Assembly (NCBI RefSeq): GCF_020923435.1
Contig: NZ_CP087263.1
Span: 1,507,970 to 1,571,969, forward strand
Direction: 5' to 3'
Length of the DNA: 64,000 bases
Origin: Brevibacillus humidisoli
GTDB lineage: Bacteria > Bacillota > Bacilli > Brevibacillales > Brevibacillaceae
Positions 25,025 to 33,574 of this stretch are shown here, one piece after another (the stretch's first letter is position 1; the number at the start of each line of letters is the position of its first letter). Below the pieces are notes generated by a model. The model saw nothing but the letters and a program-made list of their open reading frames with translations. It did not search any database and was not told the origin of the DNA. A program made the translations under genes and the position numbers.

Positions 25025-27928
25025 GTGAGGGAGCGCCTCAAACAGATTATCGCGGAAGAAGATAAACGGAATCCACTGACAGACGAGCAGATCGCCCGAA
25101 AGCTGAACATCAGGCGAGACGAGGTAACGGTTCTCAGGCATGAATTGGGCATAGACGATTCGCGCAAGCGGCGAATGCCTGTACTGCAGAAGGAAATGGA
25201 GGCTCTGCTGTCACGCTATCCCGATATTTCCAACCGCGAACTTACCAATCAGCTAAAGCAAAAAGGATTCGAGGTCTCCCGGTTTACGGTCCTTAACATG
25301 AGGAAAGAATGGGGAGCGCTCTCAACGGGCGTACACCCGGAGAAGGGACGTTTCCGCCGAAAACAGCAGGCAGCCGGTGCTGCTGCCACTTTCTCTGCCA
25401 TCATCGGAGCGAAAGGGAGTCTCAAGGCGGCGATTCAGCAGGTCCAGGCAGCCGTTCTGTATCCGCCGAACGGCTTGCACACGTTGTTGTTCGGCGCTAC
25501 CGGTGTAGGGAAAAGCAGGTTGGCAGAAGCGATGTACCAGTATGCGATCGAACAAGGTGTGCTCAAGAAAAATGCCCCGTTTGTTTTGTTTAACTGCGCT
25601 GATTACGCGAAAAACCCACAGCTTCTGATGTCCCAGTTGTTTGGATACGTAAAAGGGGCGTTCACCGGTGCCGATCAGGAGAAAGAGGGACTGGTTGACA
25701 AAGCAAACGGCGGCATCCTGTTTCTTGATGAGATCCATCGTCTGCCTCCAGAGGGACAGGAAAACCTGTTTTACCTGATCGATAAGGGGGTATACAGGCG
25801 ATTGGGCGAGGTGGATTTTCAGCGCAGGGCGGCCCTGTTGATTCTCGGTGCCACTACGGAGAGTCCGGAATCTAGTCTGCTGTTGACGCTGAGGCGGCGT
25901 ATTCCGATGACGGTAGAGCTTCCATCTTTGGCAGAGTGGTCTGTTAAGGAGCGATTGGCCTTAATCTTCCACTTTTTCAACGAAGAAGTGGATCGCATCG
26001 GCAAAAAGGCAGCCGTGGAGAAAGAGGTGATGGAAGCGCTGCTTTCGTATGACTGTCCCGGAAATGCAGGTCAGCTCCACAGCGATATCCGCGTCTTGAT
26101 GGCCCGTGCCTTTCTGAACAGCATCAGCGGGGAGGAGGAGATCGTGCAGGTCCGGCAGCTTGATCTGCCACCACAGGTTGCAGCCAGTATGGCAGGCAGC
26201 AGAGCTGATCTTCCCATGTTGAAGAAAGAGCGCTACTTGTTTGTCCCGGGGCAGCAGTCGCTGCCAGTTGAGACGGAAGAGCCGGATGAAGGAATCACCA
26301 AGCTGTACGAATGGATCCGGGAGCGCTACGAGAATCTCCGGGCGCAAGGACAGAACAAGGATCTGATCAACCTGATCGTCAGCCGGGAATTGAAGTCGAG
26401 ACTGGATGAGTCTGCAGGGGATGGCAAGGAGAGAGTGGAAGAGCGGCTGCTTCAGCTCTCCAAGCTGGTCGGCGAACGGGTTGTACAGACCGTGGAGCAG
26501 ATGCTGTGGATTGCGGAAAAACATCTTGTATTCGATTACCACCGTCTGCTCTACGTACTTGCCATCCACCTCAAAGGTGTATTGGATCGTTTTCGGGCAA
26601 GTGCGCTTCCGGCTGCCGACGACGATGAGGCGGTGGAGACCGATTCGCTCGCTTTTCACGTCGCCAGAGAAATGAGTAAAGTTGTGCATACGATGTGGGG
26701 AATCGAGCTGCCTGATCGCGAGCTTTCCTTTCTCGCCATGTATCTCAGCCAAAGCGACAGGCGAGTCTCGGCCAAGCCGATGATCGGTGTCGTGGTAGCC
26801 TCTTATGGGCAGGTGGCCAAAAGTATGGTAGAAGTGGCTCATCGGCTGTTCGAGAAGCGGTATGCGATCGCAGTCGAGCTGTACTGGGACGACGATATCC
26901 AACAGGCCGTGGAGCGGATCGGCCAGGCCATCCGGCAGGCAGATCAGGGGTCGGGAGTCATCCTGTTGGCCGATATGGGCACACTATTTCTGAAAGAAGC
27001 AGAATGGCAGGATACATTCGGCGTGCCGACCCGAGTGATCGCTCCCGTCACCACTTCACTGGTTGTGGAAGTGCTTCGCAAGTGCATGTACAGCGAGCTA
27101 ACCCTGCGGCAACTGGCCGATGACCTTTCTCCTGGGATCGGAGTACCGCAGCCCGCGCTTTCCGAACCTGAGACAAAAAAGGAAAAAGCGATCGTCTCTG
27201 TCTGCCTGACCGGGGATGGCGCGGCACGACGCCTCAGTTCACTTTTACAAGAGCGTCTCGGGCCAAGAGCCGGGCAGATTCACTTTCTCAATGGAAGTTC
27301 GCTGTCCATCCGTAAAAAAGTGATGACATGGCAGCAGCAGTATGAGATTCTAGCTGTTGTGGGTACGGTCAATCCCATGCTGGAAGGGGTCCCATTTGTC
27401 TCGATGGAGGAGATTCTCGATGAACGAGGATTGGGCTTTTTAAAACGACTGTTGACGGTGCGCGACGGAGCAGAGTGGCGGGTCGATTCTACCAAGCCGG
27501 TTTACCTGCACGATCTGGTGAAGCCGGAATTGCTGTTTGAATCGCTGGCAGCAACGAGTAAGCAGGAAGTGATCGAGCAGCTAACCCATGCTCTGCTTGC
27601 AAACGGTTACGTAAAAGAGCAGTTTGCAGCAAAAGTATGGGAGCGAGAGGCGTTGGGCCATACGCATATTGCGGGATATGCAGCGATCCCCCATGCCGAA
27701 TCGACACAGACAATCAGGCCGGCAGTAGCGATTGCCACGCTGCCAGCCCCGATTGAGTGGGAGCCTGGGGTGATGATCCGCTGCGTGTTCATGCTGGCGG
27801 TCAATGAACGCTGTCAGCCGGCAATTGAAGAATTGTTCGAGCGCATCACTGCTCTGTCGGTCACGGATGCTCAAGATCCCCTTTCGCCTGCGGATGTGCT
27901 CGCCCGTATTTTGCAGCATCAATACTAA
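25025..27928 (+). CDS. LevR-like sigma-54 activator with PTS domains
   Basis: A 967-residue regulator. Order: N-terminal helix-turn-helix region (1-100); sigma-54 AAA+ domain (about 125-370) with Walker A GATGVGKS (157-164), GAFTGA (211-216) and FLDEIHRLP; one PRD (about 430-560) with LAIHLKGVLDR; an EIIA-Man-like domain; an EIIB-Gat-like domain with VCLTGDGA; and a C-terminal EIIA type 2 domain with His890 in AIPHAES. It should activate the sigma-54 promoter at 19916 when its sugar PTS is active. Two usual phosphorylation sites look altered: Tyr in the EIIA-Man motif (ASYG for THG) and Met at the second PRD His position. GTG 25025 follows AGGAGGGG. ptsH follows 25 bp downstream. Confidence 0.88.
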   Translation: MRERLKQIIAEEDKRNPLTDEQIARKLNIRRDEVTVLRHELGIDDSRKRRMPVLQKEMEALLSRYPDISNRELTNQLKQKGFEVSRFTVLNMRKEWGALSTGVHPEKGRFRRKQQAAGAAATFSAIIGAKGSLKAAIQQVQAAVLYPPNGLHTLLFGATGVGKSRLAEAMYQYAIEQGVLKKNAPFVLFNCADYAKNPQLLMSQLFGYVKGAFTGADQEKEGLVDKANGGILFLDEIHRLPPEGQENLFYLIDKGVYRRLGEVDFQRRAALLILGATTESPESSLLLTLRRRIPMTVELPSLAEWSVKERLALIFHFFNEEVDRIGKKAAVEKEVMEALLSYDCPGNAGQLHSDIRVLMARAFLNSISGEEEIVQVRQLDLPPQVAASMAGSRADLPMLKKERYLFVPGQQSLPVETEEPDEGITKLYEWIRERYENLRAQGQNKDLINLIVSRELKSRLDESAGDGKERVEERLLQLSKLVGERVVQTVEQMLWIAEKHLVFDYHRLLYVLAIHLKGVLDRFRASALPAADDDEAVETDSLAFHVAREMSKVVHTMWGIELPDRELSFLAMYLSQSDRRVSAKPMIGVVVASYGQVAKSMVEVAHRLFEKRYAIAVELYWDDDIQQAVERIGQAIRQADQGSGVILLADMGTLFLKEAEWQDTFGVPTRVIAPVTTSLVVEVLRKCMYSELTLRQLADDLSPGIGVPQPALSEPETKKEKAIVSVCLTGDGAARRLSSLLQERLGPRAGQIHFLNGSSLSIRKKVMTWQQQYEILAVVGTVNPMLEGVPFVSMEEILDERGLGFLKRLLTVRDGAEWRVDSTKPVYLHDLVKPELLFESLAATSKQEVIEQLTHALLANGYVKEQFAAKVWEREALGHTHIAGYAAIPHAESTQTIRPAVAIATLPAPIEWEPGVMIRCVFMLAVNERCQPAIEELFERITALSVTDAQDPLSPADVLARILQHQY

Positions 27929-27953
27929 TCATTAGGAAAGTGGAGGAATCAAC

Positions 27954-28217
27954 ATGGAAAAACAAGTGACGATTCAGAACAAGACAGGACTTCATGCCCG
28001 TCCGGCTGCAGAGTTTGTCAAAACAGCATCCAAGTTTCAGGCAGAGATTACTCTGATAAAAGACGGTAAAGAGATTAATGCCAAGAGTGTGATCGGCGTG
28101 ATGTCCCTGGCAGCGGCAAAAGGCACAGTACTGACCATCCGAGCCGAAGGCACCGATGAGCGTGAAGCCATCGATACGTTGGTACAGTTAATCGAGAGCA
28201 AGTTTGGCGAAGAGTAA
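27954..28217 (+). CDS. ptsH: Phosphocarrier protein HPr
   Basis: An 87-residue HPr. It carries phosphate from enzyme I to IIA proteins on His14 (TGLHARPA) and, in Bacillota, is phosphorylated by HPr kinase on Ser45 (INAKSVIGVMSL) to act with CcpA at cre sites. Both sites are intact, so it can serve both transport and catabolite repression and is the presumed co-repressor for the cre-like sites in this window. ATG 27954 follows GTGGAGG, 25 bp after the LevR-like gene. Confidence 0.96.
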   Translation: MEKQVTIQNKTGLHARPAAEFVKTASKFQAEITLIKDGKEINAKSVIGVMSLAAAKGTVLTIRAEGTDEREAIDTLVQLIESKFGEE

Positions 28218-28247
28218 GCGCTCATCTGACAGAGTCGCGTACAGCAC

Positions 28248-28277
28248 TTGACATAATAGTCGGATCATTTTTATAAT
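28248..28277 (+). promoter_or_regulatory. Strong sigma-A promoter before the 55-residue ORF
   Basis: Consensus TTGACA (28248-28253) and TATAAT (28272-28277) with an 18-bp spacer. Transcription would start near 28284 and run through the small ORF towards the acetoin-dehydrogenase genes. Confidence 0.85.
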
Positions 28278-28332
28278 GTGGTTACAAGTGTAACAAGCGA
28301 GAACAAATGTAAAGGTCCGGAGGTGACGCAGG

Positions 28333-28500
28333 GTGAAGCCGCTGGAAAAAGTAACTCCCGGAACGAAAGTGTATAAGCTGTTTGACTCTGACAGATGGGT
28401 TTGTGAAGGAAAAGAAGACGTGTTTATCATCTCGATCGAGAAGGTATCAAAGGAAGAATACCAGCGGAAGCAGAAGGAAGAGTTCGCTTCCCGGCTGTAG
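28333..28500 (+). CDS. Hypothetical 55-residue protein
   Basis: GTG 28333 is preceded by GGAGGTG at good spacing. The product begins MKPLEKVTPGTKVYKLFD, has a short beta-rich centre (DRWVCEGKEDVFIISIEKV) and a basic Lys/Glu-rich helical tail. I recognise no family. It lies between a consensus promoter and an intrinsic terminator that precedes the acetoin-dehydrogenase genes, so it may be an independent small gene or a leader ORF. Confidence 0.6.
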   Translation: MKPLEKVTPGTKVYKLFDSDRWVCEGKEDVFIISIEKVSKEEYQRKQKEEFASRL

Positions 28501-28522
28501 TTCTCCGACACTTGGACCGCGG

Positions 28523-28555
28523 GTCAGGTGGGGTGTTCCCCATCTGACTTTTTTT
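28523..28555 (+). terminator. Intrinsic terminator just before acoA
   Basis: GTCAGGTGGGG (28523-28533) pairs with CCCCATCTGAC (28538-28548, one G-U), followed by seven T. The acoA start is only 30 bp further and has no promoter of its own in between. Confidence 0.88.
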
Positions 28556-28584
28556 GTGACCATGACCATAAAGGAGGAATCGCC

Positions 28585-29571
28585 ATGACTACTACACTTA
28601 GCCTGCCAGCAATGGTTAGTCGGGAAAAGCTTTCCGACCTGCTTCATCAGATGTGGCTGATCCGCTTCTTTGATGAAAAAGTGGACCAATTTTTTGCCAA
28701 AGGCTTGATCCACGGGACGACCCACCTCTGTGTCGGACAAGAGGCATCTGCTGCCGGGGCCTGTGCTGTCCTGCGGGAGGAGGACAAAATCACCAGTACC
28801 CACCGCGGCCACGGCCACTGCATCGCCAAAGGAGCGGACGTGAACCGGATGATGGCGGAACTGTTTGGCCGGGTGACGGGATATTGCAAAGGAAAAGGCG
28901 GCTCGATGCATATCGCCGATGTGGATAAAGGGAATCTGGGGGCAAACGGTATCGTTGGCGGAGGTATCCCGATAGCAGTTGGATCGGCCCTGACGTCAAA
29001 AATGAAACAGCTCGGCTATGTGACACTTTCTTTTTTCGGCGATGGAGCCAGCAACGAGGGCAGCTTCCACGAATCGCTCAACATGGCGTCCATCTGGAAA
29101 CTGCCCGCCGTCTTCATCTGTGAAAACAACCAGTACGGGATGTCTGGTCCGGTGAAAGAGATGGTCAACATCGAAAACATCGCTGACCGCGCCGGTTCGT
29201 ATGGGATACCGGGTGTGATCGTGGACGGAAATGACATTTTCGCAGTCATGAATGCGGTTGCAGAGGCAGTGGAGCGTGCCCGTCGTGGCGACGGTCCGAC
29301 TCTGATCGAGGCAAAAACCTACCGCTGGAAAGGACACTCCAAGAGCGACGCCAAGAAGTACCGCACGCGCGAAGAAGAGATGGACTGGAGAACCAATCGC
29401 GACCCAATAGAACGGATGAAACAAGTATTGTTCAAAGAAAACATCCTCACCGAAGAGCAGGCGAACGAAATCGAGCGGCAGGCGAAAGAAGCGATCGAAC
29501 AAGCGGTCAAGTTTGCCGAAGAGAGCCCGATGCCGTCGCTGGATACGCTGGAAGAAGACGTGTACGCGTGA
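28585..29571 (+). CDS. acoA: Acetoin-dehydrogenase-type E1 component, alpha subunit
   Basis: A 328-residue TPP enzyme subunit. The TPP motif [17 protein letters not shown] and [10 protein letters not shown] are clear, and [20 protein letters not shown] with THLCVGQEA is the usual E1 alpha start. It resembles AcoA (acetoin cleavage to acetaldehyde and acetyl-CoA) more than pyruvate or branched-chain E1; the last is an alternative because substrate loops cannot be judged by eye. ATG 28585 follows AAAGGAGG; reading from 28528 would run through the terminator. First of four genes E1a-E1b-E2-E3. Confidence 0.88.
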   Translation: MTTTLSLPAMVSREKLSDLLHQMWLIRFFDEKVDQFFAKGLIHGTTHLCVGQEASAAGACAVLREEDKITSTHRGHGHCIAKGADVNRMMAELFGRVTGYCKGKGGSMHIADVDKGNLGANGIVGGGIPIAVGSALTSKMKQLGYVTLSFFGDGASNEGSFHESLNMASIWKLPAVFICENNQYGMSGPVKEMVNIENIADRAGSYGIPGVIVDGNDIFAVMNAVAEAVERARRGDGPTLIEAKTYRWKGHSKSDAKKYRTREEEMDWRTNRDPIERMKQVLFKENILTEEQANEIERQAKEAIEQAVKFAEESPMPSLDTLEEDVYA

Positions 29572-29600
29572 GTTCGCTAGAGAGAGGGGAGAAAAACGCA

Positions 29601-30582
29601 ATGAGAGAGATCACTTATCTGGAAGCAGTGCGGGAAGCGATGAGCCAGGAGATGAGAGCTAATCCAGATGTGTACCTGATGGGAGAGGACATTGGCGTCT
29701 ACGGAGGCGCCTTTGGCGTGACGCGGGGCATGATCGAGGAGTTTGGACCTGAGAGGATACGGAATACTCCCATCTCCGAAGCAGCGATCGCTGGTGCGGC
29801 CGTCGGCTCCGCGATGACTGGCATGCGCCCGATTATTGAACTGCAATTCTCTGATTTTATGACGATTGCGATGGATCAGCTGGTCAATCAGGCAGCTAAG
29901 AACCGCTACATGTTTGGCGGGAAGGGAAAAGTGCCGATGGTGGTTCGCACTCCGGCCGGATCTGGCACGGGGGCAGCCGCGCAACACTCGCAAAGTCTGG
30001 AAGCCTGGATGGCACACGTGCCTGGTCTGAAAGTGATCCAGCCGTCCACCGCATACGACGCCAAAGGACTGCTGAAGGCGGCCATTGCGGATGACAACCC
30101 GGTGATCTTTTACGAGCATAAACTTTGCTACCGCACCAAGGGACACGTACCGGAAGAGTCTTACACCATCCCGATCGGCAAGGCGGATATCAAGCGAGAA
30201 GGCAGCGATGTCACCATTGTGGCGACAGCAATCATGGTACACAAAGCGCTGGCAGCCGCCAGTGAGTTGGAAAAAGAAGGGATCAGTGTGGAGGTTGTTG
30301 ATCCGCGAACCCTGGTGCCGCTGGATGAGGAGACCATCATCGCGTCCGTAAAGAAAACAGGCCGGTTGGTGGTCGTGCACGAAGCAGTGAAGCGGGGTGG
30401 ATTTGGCGGCGAGATCGCCAGCATGATCGCCGAGAGTGAAGCATTTGACTACTTGGATGCGCCGATCAAACGACTGGGGGGGGGCCATCCCGATACCGTA
30501 TAATCCGATCCTGGAAAAGGCGGCCATCCCCCAGGAGGAAGATATTATACAGGCCGTGCGAGAGACGATAAACCGCGCCTGA
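29601..30582 (+). CDS. acoB: Acetoin-dehydrogenase-type E1 beta subunit, frameshifted at the 3' end
   Basis: E1 beta pairs with AcoA to form the TPP site. Residues 1-290 read normally ([45 protein letters not shown]). At a run of nine G (30476-30484) the frame is lost and translation stops at 30503. With eight G the frame would continue [19 protein letters not shown] and end at TGA 30580-30582, giving the usual C-terminus. So this is either a homopolymer sequencing error or a real slippage mutation that removes about 26 residues of the dimer-forming C-terminal domain. ATG 29601 has GAGGGGAG upstream. Confidence 0.85.
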
Positions 30583-30609
30583 TGACTCGATAGGGAAAGG
30601 AGTGAGAGG

Positions 30610-31983
30610 ATGGCAACGGGAGTTTTCATGCCGAAGCTGAGCATGACGATGGAAGAAGGGACGATTCTGCAGTGGTTCAAGCAGGAGGGGGAGGAAGTCA
30701 AGGAAGGCGACCTCTTGTTGGAAGTGATGACGGACAAGATCAACATCGAAGTGGAGTCGTACGCTTCCGGTACCTTGATCAAGGTATATTACGGTGCGGA
30801 CGAGGTGGTTCCAGTCAATCAGATTATCGGCTACATCGGATCACCTGATGAACAGGTTCCTGATACGCCGCCGCCTGTCGATCATGCCGAAAACAGGGAA
30901 GCGGAGCAGCAGGGGGACTCTCCCTCCATCGATGATCAAGTGACGAAAGCTGCTGATCAGGAGGAAGATTCGGGTGCTTCCGAAAAAGTGCGGGCAACGC
31001 CTGCGGCACGCAAGGCGGCGAGGCAGCATGGGGTGGACCTCCATCAGGTAAACGGCTCAGGAGCAAACGGACGCATACACAGAGCTGACGTTGAAGCGTA
31101 TGCCGCTAAAGCCGGCGCAGGTCGTCCACCAGAAGTTGTAAAAGCGACTCCGTTGGCTCAAAAGGTAGCTCAAGCGGAAGGGGTTGACTTGTCGACTGTT
31201 ACAGGCAGCGGCGTGAGCGGCAAGATTCGCAAACAGGATGTGCAAGCTGCGCGACTGAACCAATCGACGCAATCAGCGACAGAAAATGGAGCAGTCAAAA
31301 AGAGAATCAAACTGGCAGGAATCCGCAAGATCGTCGCCCAGCGAATGGCAGAGAGTGCATTCTCCGCTCCACATGTCACGTTGACGACGGAGGTGGATAT
31401 GAGCGCATCCGTGGCGATGCGTCAGGAACTGCTGCCAGTGGTCGAGCAAAAAGTGAGGCAGCGCCTGTCGTATACGGAAATCCTGATGAAGGCGGTAGCT
31501 GCTGCACTCGCATCTCATCCATCGGTTAACGCTTCTCTGCAGGGCGACACGATTCTGTTCCATGAATACGTCAACATCGGGTTGGCCGTCTCTATCCCGG
31601 ACGGCTTGGTCGTGCCAGTGGTCAAAAACGCCGATCAAAAAGGACTTGCCCAACTGACAGCGGAGTGTAAGGACCTGGCCATGCGAGCCAGAGAGAACAA
31701 ACTCCTGCCCGATGACATGAGCGGCGGCACGTTTACGATCAGCAATCTCGGCATGTACGCCATCGACGCATTTACGCCGATCATCAACCAGCCAGAATCA
31801 GCGATTCTCGGAGTGGGACGGATTCAGGAAAAACCAGTCGGAACGGACGGGAACATCGTGCTGCGTCCGATGATGACGTTGAGTCTCTCTTTTGACCATC
31901 GCGTCATTGACGGTGCGCCAGCCGCTCACTTTTTACAGGACGTCAAGGAGTTGCTGGAGAAACCCTATCAACTAATCGTCTAA
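30610..31983 (+). CDS. acoC: Dihydrolipoamide acyltransferase E2 of the acetoin-type complex
   Basis: A 457-residue E2. A lipoyl domain (1-80) carries the lipoylated Lys in VMTDKINIEVES. It is followed by an acidic linker and two peripheral-subunit-binding domains: ATPAARKAARQHGVDLHQV and, about 65 residues later, ATPLAQKVAQAEGVDLSTV. The catalytic domain ends with SFDHRVIDGAPAAHFL, including the active His and Asp. Two binding domains are unusual for this enzyme class, where one is the rule. ATG 30610 follows AAAGGAG. Confidence 0.9.
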   Translation: MATGVFMPKLSMTMEEGTILQWFKQEGEEVKEGDLLLEVMTDKINIEVESYASGTLIKVYYGADEVVPVNQIIGYIGSPDEQVPDTPPPVDHAENREAEQQGDSPSIDDQVTKAADQEEDSGASEKVRATPAARKAARQHGVDLHQVNGSGANGRIHRADVEAYAAKAGAGRPPEVVKATPLAQKVAQAEGVDLSTVTGSGVSGKIRKQDVQAARLNQSTQSATENGAVKKRIKLAGIRKIVAQRMAESAFSAPHVTLTTEVDMSASVAMRQELLPVVEQKVRQRLSYTEILMKAVAAALASHPSVNASLQGDTILFHEYVNIGLAVSIPDGLVVPVVKNADQKGLAQLTAECKDLAMRARENKLLPDDMSGGTFTISNLGMYAIDAFTPIINQPESAILGVGRIQEKPVGTDGNIVLRPMMTLSLSFDHRVIDGAPAAHFLQDVKELLEKPYQLIV

Positions 31984-32013
31984 ACGAAGGGGAAGTGAGA
32001 GGAGGAACCAAAG

Positions 32014-33393
32014 ATGAAAAGCTACGATATCGCCGTAGTGGGAGGCGGTCCCGGCGGCTATGTGGCGGCGATCGTCGCGGCGAAACGAGGAAAGCGTACT
32101 GCATTGATCGAAGCGGGTGAATTGGGCGGCACCTGTCTCAATCGCGGCTGCATCCCGTCCAAAACACTGCTGCGCCACGCAGAACTGATTGATGAGATCA
32201 AGCAGGCAAAAGCATGGGGCATCGAGACCGGCGAACTGGTCCTTTCACTGGACAAGATGATGGCTCGCAAAGACCAGGTGATCCAACGGCTGCGGACGGG
32301 AATCGCCGCGCTGCTCAAAGCAGGCAAGATTGATGTCTACCGCGGGCTCGGCACGGTGCAGCCTGATCGGACCATCGCGATCGCCGGTGAAACGGACGAA
32401 TCAATCCGGGCTGACAAGGTGATTCTCGCTACTGGCTCCGTTCCGTTTGTTCCCCCGATCAGCGGGCTGGATCAGGTCCGGTACCATACAAGTGATACGA
32501 TCTTCGGAGTGACCAGCATTCCGACTTCCTTGACCATCATCGGCGGCGGTGTCATCGGCGTCGAGTTCGCCTGCATCTTCCAATCACTGGGCGCCAAGGT
32601 GACAATCGTGGAGATGGCAGAGCGGATCGTACCGTCAGAGGATGCCGATGTGGCAGCAGCACTGACGAAAGCTTTACAGAAAAAACAGATCACGATCATG
32701 ACCAACACGAGAGTGGAGGCAGCGGCAGTCAGAGATGGTCAGCAAATCCTGTCGCTGACCCATTCCTCAGGGGAGCGAGAAGAGCTTCATTCAGAAGAAC
32801 TTTTGGTGGCAGTCGGCCGCAAGCCGAACCTATCCGGTGTCGGCCAACTAGGTTTGGAGATGGATGGACCGTTTGTACAAGTGAACCGGCAGTTGGAGAC
32901 AAGTATGGATGGTGTCTATGCGGTAGGGGATCTGATCGGGGGATGGCAGTTGGCCCATGCCGCCAGTGCGGAAGGAAGTGTTGCCGCCCGGAACGCGGCA
33001 GGGGAGCAGGTGGAGATGGATGATCGCATCGTGCCTCGTTGCATTTACACCCATCCTGAGATTGCCAGCGTTGGCCTCACAGAGCAAGAGGCCAGAAAGC
33101 GTGGGTATCAGGTTAAAACCTCCGTCTATCAGCATGCCGGCAACGGAAAGGCTCTGTCATTGGGCCAGACAGAGGGTTTCGTCAAGCTGATCGCGGAAGA
33201 AACGTACGGCGAAATCCTCGGTGCCGTGATGGTTGGTCCGCATGTCACAGAGATGATTGCCACCCCGTCCGCCTTTATTCATTTGGAGGGAACTGTCGAG
33301 GAAATGGCCGCCATGATCTACCCCCATCCAACTGTTTCAGAGACCCTGATGGAAGCAGCGGCCAAGTGGCTGGGGCGCGGGATTCACTCGTAA
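32014..33393 (+). CDS. lpdA: Dihydrolipoamide dehydrogenase E3
   Basis: A 459-residue flavoprotein that reoxidises the lipoyl group of E2 with NAD. FAD site GGGPGGYVAAIVAAKRG, redox disulfide GGTCLNRGCIPSK, NAD site IIGGGVIGVEFA, and the C-terminal HPTVSETLMEA with the catalytic His-Glu pair are all present. ATG 32014 follows GAGGAGG. Last gene of the complex; a U-poor hairpin follows. Confidence 0.95.
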   Translation: MKSYDIAVVGGGPGGYVAAIVAAKRGKRTALIEAGELGGTCLNRGCIPSKTLLRHAELIDEIKQAKAWGIETGELVLSLDKMMARKDQVIQRLRTGIAALLKAGKIDVYRGLGTVQPDRTIAIAGETDESIRADKVILATGSVPFVPPISGLDQVRYHTSDTIFGVTSIPTSLTIIGGGVIGVEFACIFQSLGAKVTIVEMAERIVPSEDADVAAALTKALQKKQITIMTNTRVEAAAVRDGQQILSLTHSSGEREELHSEELLVAVGRKPNLSGVGQLGLEMDGPFVQVNRQLETSMDGVYAVGDLIGGWQLAHAASAEGSVAARNAAGEQVEMDDRIVPRCIYTHPEIASVGLTEQEARKRGYQVKTSVYQHAGNGKALSLGQTEGFVKLIAEETYGEILGAVMVGPHVTEMIATPSAFIHLEGTVEEMAAMIYPHPTVSETLMEAAAKWLGRGIHS

Positions 33394-33417
33394 CGGTATG
33401 CCTTTTTCCTGTGTGAC

Positions 33418-33455
33418 AGCGGTTTGACTGGGAATACACTCCCAGTCGAGCCGCT
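33418..33455 (+). terminator. Hairpin after lpdA
   Basis: A 16-bp stem (33418-33433 with 33440-33455, two G-U pairs) with a 6-nt loop. It lacks a T tract (CTTCC follows), so it may be a 3' stabiliser rather than an efficient terminator. Confidence 0.5.
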
Positions 33456-33574
33456 CTTCCATTGACAGGTCCCCGAAGCTCAACATAACCATAATTGACA
33501 AAAAAATCTAATTCGAGCAAAATAAAGAATATGTTGGTTTCATCGTTTCCCCACCAATCTGGAGGTGTCCACGC

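Noticed and set aside
28501-28584. Sigma-54 promoter directly before acoA
   Set aside because: I looked for GG-N10-GC in this stretch and found no site with both elements; the terminator fills the space.
29577-30782. 401-codon minus-strand frame opposite the E1 beta gene
   Set aside because: It mirrors a well-recognised E1 beta protein, has no domain of its own and no ribosome site; long antisense frames are common at this GC content.
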